DNA of 64,000 bases from Mytilus galloprovincialis (lineage: Eukaryota > Mollusca > Bivalvia > Mytilida > Mytilidae). Location of the stretch: positions 5,793,112-5,857,111 of the forward strand of contig NC_134842.1 of the NCBI RefSeq assembly GCF_965363235.1. Direction: 5' to 3'. Made by a program: the position numbers and the translations under genes. Under the pieces are notes generated by a model that saw nothing but the letters and a program-made list of their open reading frames with translations, made no database searches and was not told the origin of the DNA. Positions 57,785 to 64,000 of this stretch are shown piece by piece (within the stretch, counting starts at the first letter, position 1; the number at the start of each line of letters is the position of its first letter).

Positions 57785-58800
57785 TATTTAAAAGAGACTT
57801 TAGTTTAAATGAATTTTTGGATTATAAACAAACAGTACGAGAAATTACTAAATCAGAAAGCAGAGCACTTTCAGCCTTATATGCTAAATTTATTTCGTGT
57901 GGTGGAATGACTTATGATGTGTTTATGAAAACTATATAGGTCTGTAGTTGAGCCTGTTCTAAACTATGGTTCTGGAATATGGAGACATACAAATTGGAGA
58001 GAGGTATAAGTTATACAGAACAAAGCATGTCGGTATTCTTAGGAAGTGCTTCAAGTGCGTCAACTATAGCTTTTCTAGGTGATACGGGACTTAAAAGTAT
58101 AAAATCAGCAGACATTTTGGAAACATTTCGTCTTTTTCTTAGAGTGAGCAAAACTTATGATACAATACTTACATATAAGGTTCATGTGTGGAATAAGAAT
58201 TGTTCATGGGAATGGGATAACAACTGTATAAAGAAAGCACAAATTTTAGGTATAGAAAATGTTATTAATGATACTTTTTCCATCAAACATAAACTGCAAG
58301 ATATCAAATCTAAACTCTGTGAAAAAGATAAAAATGACTGGTTTGAAAAATTGTTAAATAACAGAAATCAATGTAATGGTAATAAATTGCGTATTTATAG
58401 AGAGTATAAAAATGTTTTAGAATTTAGTTCTTATGTAAAATTAGTTCGTAGCAGGCAGCATAGACGTATTTTGTCATATTTTAGAAGTGACTGTTTACCA
58501 CTGGCAGTTGAAACGGGTAGATACACCAAGCCAAAAATTCCTTTAAATGAGCGTACTTGTATATATTGTACAGATAATTGTGTAGAGGATGAAAAACATT
58601 TTTTATTAGGGTGCGATTTTTATGCAGATTTAAGATATGATTTTATGAAAAAATTGGAAATATTTGTGATTCTTTTAACGATCTTGATTTACAGGACAAA
58701 GCCATTTTTTTAAGGTCACATGATGCTATTCAACCATTTTTAGCTAAAACTTTGTATCAAATGTTATATCGAAGAAGATATTGTGTACAGTAATATTTTA
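57785..58800 (+). pseudogene. LINE 3' end (non-LTR retrotransposon ORF2 C-terminus)
   Basis: The pieces ALSALYAKFISCGGMTYDVF and SVVEPVLNYGSGIWRHTNW are in different frames before 57979. Then 244 residues are open to 58713. Near the end, LNERTCIYCTDNCVEDEKHF and CDFYADLRYDF show the Cys-Cys-His-Cys signature found after the RT domain in several animal LINE families. Catalytic RT and endonuclease parts are missing, so it is 5'-truncated. A frameshift near 57970 and one near 58680 break it. It ends before a (TTCTGA)n tail. Confidence 0.75.
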
Positions 58801-58968
58801 GTACATTAGTTTTAATTGTTTTATAATGTGTGTTATATTTTTAAAGGGTCTCATAAGTCAGTAATTCGGCTGGGTACCAGTATTTTAATTGTAATATTTA
58901 ATTTTTAATTGCGTATTATGTAATTATGTACTCATTGTGTTTATATTGGTATGTGACACTATAATAAA

Positions 58969-59000
58969 TTATTCTGATTCTGATTCTGATTCTGATTGAT
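58969..59000 (+). repeat. (TTCTGA)n microsatellite, LINE tail
   Basis: Four ATTCTG-type units follow aataaatt. Short tandem tails of this kind terminate several poly-A-less LINEs, so this likely marks the 3' end of the copy above. Confidence 0.7.
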
Positions 59001-60179
59001 ATTTTGTTGCATTAAACTGATAATCTGTTATTATATCAACATTTTAATATGTTTTGTTAAATTTTTAGTTTGTTATATAAAATTAGAAAAAGTAAATCAG
59101 GTGATATAATTTTTAAGAAGTGGAATTTAGTCTTAGAGTTCACATACCGGTGCATAGCGTTCGAAGAGATTCGATAAGAACAATCAATATACAATTAAAA
59201 AGATATAAAAACATCACAAGATATTATATAGTGTGTTCATTTATCATACTTGTTTGCCTATAATTCACGCTACCAATTAGATAGGTAAAAACTATTGACA
59301 GTTAGGGAAATAAGATGATGTTTTATAAGATTTTAATACTTTTTTGTGTCCAGGTGTCAATAACCTGAAATTTATGGTTGTGTGTTGTATATAAGGCCAT
59401 GATAAACTAATATTCCAGTTCTTTTCATGACATGTATTTTTCAGAAGGCTTTTAGTAAACTAAAAATTTGTGAACATGTCCGATAATTAAGTTGATATAA
59501 ACTAACAACGAAATGAAAATTAAAAAAAAACATGAAAAGTCAACCAAGTTCACTAAGAATTACACAGAAAGCTTAAGATTTAATTTTAAACTAGTTTAAA
59601 CGGTATATTTTATTCAATTGGGCAACAGGCATATTCGATGTAAGCCCTCTCCACAAAACAAGGTACAATATATTAAATTCAAAGAAAGCAACACATATAC
59701 AAACATAATAACAACACATATTAATTTTCCAAAAATACCTCTTAGGCTGAATAGCTGACTGGAATGTTGCTTCAAATAGTTAACTCAGATAAAAAGTATG
59801 ACAATTTTAAGAATGTTTTAGAAAACTTAAGACTTAGCAAGAGAAAGTTTTTTGTCTTTTCTTCCTTATTTCACCTTTAGTTAAAATGTTTTATATGTTT
59901 TGGCATGATGTTCATACTTTTTGTTATCTGTTTGGTACTTGGATGGGCTTCTTTCAGCACCATCGAAGATTGCATTCGAGAAAATATTGCTTCAGTGGAA
60001 AAGTCGTACCAAATGAATTTAGTTGTTTTTTTTAATTAAGAAATCTATCGCTGAAAATTTACTTTATGGGATAATAAGTCATTATCACAAGATATTGTAA
60101 CACTGGTATACGTGACACTAGTAGATGTAATAAGACTACCGTAACTGAAGTTTACTGCAGTATTTTGGGGATTTATTAA
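59001..60179. other. No gene seen
   Basis: AT-rich, without exon, repeat or inverted structure that I can support. Confidence 0.5.
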
Positions 60180-60187
60180 CCTGGCAG

Positions 60188-61739
60188 GCCCGTATGCATA
60201 AAACATCTTAACTTAAGTATTCCTTAGACTTAGATTTCACTTAACTAAGGAATATTTATTCTTCATTCGGAACCTTTCTTTGATTACCGTATGATATACA
60301 TGTAATTATAAGATTATAATAGCTCATCGCATGTACTGATCATCCGTGTAAAAGTTTGTTATGATTATTTACATTGATTGATCAATTATACATACTTGTA
60401 TTAAGAGCTGGGTCAAATGGATGTCGGTATGTTAAACAATTCAATAACTAAAAACGGATGAGAAAGTAATGCATAAGAGAAACGACTTACGTTTTGATGT
60501 TTCCAAAACTTAACACTACTTAATCTTCAACGCATCCTTCATGGATGTTATATTTTCTAGAGACAACAATATTATTTAAACTCTTAACAAAACATGATAA
60601 AGGTTCCAATGGAGCATTGTAAGCAAGTGCTTATACAAATAAATTAATAACACTTTTATTTCAATAAAAAATGTACTAAAATCATCCAGCTGCTTTTGGA
60701 CCTTTCAGACCTCCTTCTTACTTTTTCTTTATGAGTTTTAAAAATCTATTTCGATTTGAAATAAATTGTTTTATCCTTTTCCTTTTACAACAAACAAAAA
60801 GAGAGAAGGATCAATTACTACGAATCCATATAAAACGAGTGCATTTTTCAAAAAAAGTCCTACAATCTTAACTGAGACACGTCACATGATTAGATTGATA
60901 TTTTCACGGCAAGGTATTATCAACATCTTAGTGCGATTATCAATATTTTCGTTAACAGCAACTTATCACTGCATATATAAGGAAACATGAAAAATACGGT
61001 TAAGGTATCATTAATACGTTATATAAACTTCGATTCGCATGGCAGTGGCGGATGCAGGGGGTCCTTGGGTTGGATTCCTCTTTTTTTTTGACGATCAATC
61101 TATGTGCATGGGGACATATTGTTTGAACCCCTTTTATATTTGGTTTGGAACCCGATTGTAAAAATGGCTCGATCCGACCCTGTATGGGTTAGCAGTAACG
61201 GATCCAGAAATATTCATAAAGAGGGGGGACTGACTGCCATAAGAGCTCCAATGATTTCCTAAATAATCAACCAAATTGTTCCTTCAAAACGGATGTCCGT
61301 ACCCCCCTTTTCTCCCTTAAATCCACCACTGACCATGGGTAAAAAAAAATTCTAAAAACTTTCCGATTTTGTAAGTGAAACAAATTCTGTGAAAATTTGC
61401 CTTAAACCTTTAGAATAAAACTAAATAATGGAAAATTTAACAGATGCAGCTCATACATACACGCACATAGAACACAAGGTTTTACATGCATGTAGTCTTC
61501 ATCTTTCTCTTTCCTTTCAAACTTATTTTTTACTAACGGTTACAATTGATACCACGGGGTATATTAACAGATCCAATAAGATTTTCCTCTAATTTCAGTA
61601 TTTTTGTGATTTTACTTTTTATAAGTTATGTGTGTAAACATGCATGTACAGAGTAAACAAAAGAAGTCCATGCGTTTCAAAACTGAGTACTCTTCGGTAT
61701 AGATAACAACTTATTATAAGTAGCTTTATGCATACGGGC
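60188..61739. mobile_element. Non-autonomous transposon with 8-bp target duplication
   Basis: Both ends read inward GCCCGTATGCATAAA. An exact CCTGGCAG abuts each side (60180-60187 and 61740-61747). An 8-bp duplication points to hAT-, P- or Merlin-type transposases. No transposase is inside; the core is AT-rich and has been entered by another MITE at 61043. Confidence 0.85.
61043..61331. mobile_element. Nested CAGTGG-ended MITE
   Basis: The left cagtggcggatgcaggggg and the right end, read inward, cagtggtggatttaaggg are inverted copies. CAG-type ends suggest hAT. The interior shares aacggatccagaaatattca with 53741. Confidence 0.65.
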
Positions 61740-61941
61740 CCTGGCAGTTATGTCAAAATAGCAAGATTTCAACGTATAATTTGGGTCTAAACGAGAGAAA
61801 AAAAATGTATTCTTCTTCTTCATTCATTTCATCAATCATTCGATATATATATACCGATCAAGTAAGCAATCATTTATTTTGTCCGGCCTAACTATTATCT
61901 ATAAAATTATTGAATATTCACCGAACAGGTCAGTGTCATAG

Positions 61942-62016
61942 ATGTTTGCGGGGGTCGGCCATGGTGGATTTAATTCAAATACCTGTGTTCATTTTCTTGA
62001 TTTCTCTCAGTTTTAA
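61942..62016 (+). promoter_or_regulatory. Overlapping upstream ORF
   Basis: ATG at 61942 opens a 24-codon frame in a different phase that overlaps the carbonic anhydrase start at 61961 and stops at 62014-62016. If the transcript begins upstream, this could lower translation of the main frame. Confidence 0.4.
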
Positions 62017-63880
62017 TTCGTTTTATGTGTCAGGAAACGTAGGTAAGTCATTTAAAAAAATAAATAATTAAAACCCCAATATTTAAACTGATTTAATCGT
62101 CTTTTCTTCATTGGTAGTGAGGTGTCAGTGTTCACCTAGTAATCAAGCAAACTCAATTACATCGCACTTTGTATACTTTTTAATATTATATATATGATGT
62201 GAATGCTGACCACAATTATAATATTGTGTAAGTTATAATGTTTTGACCGGTCCGCCCTTCGTTCGTCATTCCTCAGGCTGGATTATTTTTTTTTGTCATC
62301 TCAACTCTTTTAAAACCTCAAAACGAAAATTTGTAGATACTAAGGATGTATTACAAATGTCTGTAGATGGGCTTATTGACAAAAAAAATGGATTCAATTT
62401 TTTCGAGGAGTTATGCCTTTTTGAATTAAGAAGTGTGGCCTAAATATATATTCTATTGTATCAGTTTCACTTAGCAACTCCTCTGAAACCAAACTGCAGA
62501 ACTTTATGAAACTATGTAGATTACAAGGACATACTTTGTAAATGTGCAAATCGACAATATATTCTGGTTACATTTATATCAAGTAGTAATATTCCTGTGA
62601 ACTTAGGAATTTGATGAGATTTTATTTGCCCAATGACAATGAGAGGGACGTGGGGCATGTGAGCGTTCTTTCAAATGTTCTTGGAATGTTTGGGATTTAC
62701 TTTTCACGAGGGTTCAGTAACTCAATCATATGGGAAATTTCTTTATTAGCAGATAGTGTATTGGGGTAGCCTGCTCGTCTCGAAGTTGTTGGTTCGACCC
62801 CCAGCCTAGTGGAGAAAAAAAACTTGAAAATTAATTTTGCTGCCTCTACACTTAGCATGTTAACATTTTCCGTCCATTTTGTGTATATTGGTGCCTTTTG
62901 TTTTAATAGCAAAATTAAAATAATTCATTTAAAACATAAGTTCTAAGCGTTTTAGGCAATGATTAACCTATTTTGTCGTGTTTTCTTAAAAGTGAATTAA
63001 ATCATTTGAGTTTAATATTTGTAAAATGAAAATTAATCAGACTTATGTATGAAGATATGTTAAAAGATTTTTTCCTCGACGATTGTCGGTTAAGAACAAA
63101 GTCAATGGACAAAATTGCTAAATTAAAATGTCTGGTGCGCTTGTTCTTTACACATTTCATTACCGTCTACCTTTTGACTATGTCGGATATACAAAATAGG
63201 GAAAGATAAGATAGTTTTATTTTGTCCTACATCAGAAATAAAGAGATTTGATTTATTAATTGTGATATACTGTCTTACATCATATAAAACTTTTATTATT
63301 GACTTTTGCAGGAAACAGTTGGGGATATCAAGATGGCGTACGTACGTAACACATACATAGTATATAACCAATAACAAATAAACATTAAAATACACACACA
63401 TAAGAATAACGATACGTACAAATCGGGATAAAGATGCACACACAAGTGAAGATATGACAAGCAAATGTATATGTGTTTTAAACAAACATAAATGACCAGT
63501 TTTTTCTTACATTTCATTTTTAAAACATTTATATTCAAATAAAAGTCGACACTATAGAATGTTTTATTATAAATTGAAAAATTGAAAAAAAATCATATTG
63601 TATAGTAATATACTAGTCTAAGAATGTTATAATTGTAAAAATAAATTAGTCTTAACAACATCACTCGTGTAAACATAAGATTAAAATAACTTCAATTTTT
63701 ATATGTCAGCCCCGCAAAGTTGGCCAAGGTTGTACCCTGAATGTTCCGGGAGAAGACAGTCCCCTATAAACATTGATACAAGACAAGTTGTCCTAGATAC
63801 CAACCTTAAACCGTTTGATTTCAGTAACATCAACACTATACATGACTCAAGAATGACTATTGTAAACCATGGAAAAACTA
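61961..63880 (+). CDS. Secreted alpha carbonic anhydrase, first three exons (partial)
   Basis: Exon 1 (61961-62042) encodes MVDLIQIPVFIFLISLSFNS, a signal peptide, and ends TAG|GTAAGT. Exon 2 (63312-63341) follows acttttgcag and adds GNSWGYQDGV; of three possible donors only C|GTACGT keeps the frame. Exon 3 (63710-63880) follows tatatgtcag and encodes PQSWPRLYPECSGRRQSPIN then IDTRQVVLDTNLKPFDF, ending CTA|GTAAGTATA. SWGY near the N-terminus and xRQSPINID are hallmarks of alpha-type enzymes, which hydrate CO2 at a zinc site. The zinc-binding histidines lie beyond the window, so activity cannot be judged. All junctions are phase 1. The export signal fits a shell- or mantle-type or other extracellular role, which is inference. 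Confidence 0.85.
62745..62900 (+). repeat. tRNA-derived SINE head fragment
   Basis: tggggtagcctgctcgtctc resembles a Pol III A box. About 30 bp on, gttggttcgacccccagcc matches the B box. It is followed by an A-rich run. It lies in intron 1 of the carbonic anhydrase gene; the - strand frame 62697-62912 is a shadow. Confidence 0.6.
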
Positions 63881-64000
63881 GTAAGTATATATAGATTCTG
63901 CTACAAAACAATGCTATTATCATGATTAGTATCCTTTCGAGACATACATGTAACAGATTTTTTTCCACCTTCAATTATAAGTCTTGTAGATCGTGTTAAC

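Noticed and set aside
62745-62810. Possible functional tRNA gene
   Set aside because: A- and B-box-like words are present, but no cloverleaf with paired acceptor stem can be drawn; a SINE head is more likely.
63123-63538. Minus-strand frames of 80 and 120 codons
   Set aside because: They overlap exon 2 and an intron of the carbonic anhydrase gene, are rich in C, L, V and Y from AT-rich simple sequence, and show no domain.
1-64000. CRISPR arrays, bacterial operons, rRNA genes
   Set aside because: None is present; gene structure, introns and repeats are those of an animal nuclear genome.

Overview
This is a window of animal nuclear DNA, very AT-rich and dense in dispersed repeats. Several repeat families look like ones I associate with marine mussels (Mytilus): the CGCGTTTCGTC family, the GGCCACCAATGGG family, the roughly 180-bp TTGTCTCATTGGCA family and the GCCCCACCTACG family. 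Together with a secreted alpha carbonic anhydrase and a pogo-type transposon ending in a zinc finger, this points to a bivalve mollusc, most likely Mytilus. The genus call is by recognition only; no search was run. Genes are split into short exons, so many supportable coding pieces are far smaller than open reading frames would suggest.

Layout. (1) 2.5-4.6 kb, + strand: the last two exons of an unrecognised gene. (2) 7.7-8.7 kb: a 75-bp tandem array. (3) 11.5-31.1 kb: a tandem segmental duplication. Each copy ends in an intact 328-codon single-exon gene (18537-19523 and 29747-30733). Each product has an N-terminal ParB/sulfiredoxin-like domain, a long S/T/N/Y/P-rich region and a C-terminal CAAX prenylation box. 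Interferon-response-like (ISRE) motifs recur upstream inside the duplicated unit. Copy 1 was hit by a 3-kb pogo/Tigger transposon (12201-15197), and copy 2 preserves the empty site. Copy 2 was hit by a Penelope-like reverse transcriptase fragment, and carries a 1.7-kb element with 470-bp inverted repeats, CACCGTG ends and a 5-bp target duplication (26733-28414).

(4) 34.8-38.3 kb: tandem repeats, a TTAA-flanked element and a dead reverse transcriptase. (5) 38.5-48.5 kb, - strand: a multi-exon gene reconstructed from splice sites and reading-frame phase. It encodes a death effector domain (DED), a module with a SLWITFMIP-like strand, and a charged tail made of short exons that all begin and end in phase 1. 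Its introns hold reverse transcriptase relics, telomere-like repeats and a MITE. (6) 48.7-50.9 kb: an unusual interlocked inverted repeat of order A-B-A'-B', just upstream of the DED gene. (7) 52.5-61.7 kb: mostly repeats, including a LINE 3' end and an element with a perfect 8-bp target duplication. (8) 61.96-63.88 kb, + strand: the first three exons of a secreted alpha carbonic anhydrase running off the window.

How the parts may work together. DED proteins act in apoptosis and innate-immune signalling. The duplicated CAAX genes carry ISRE-like motifs and are predicted to be membrane-anchored. A local set of immune-related genes is a reasonable hypothesis, but it is inference. The carbonic anhydrase fits secretion or biomineralisation and looks unrelated. 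Percent identities and boundaries were estimated by eye.
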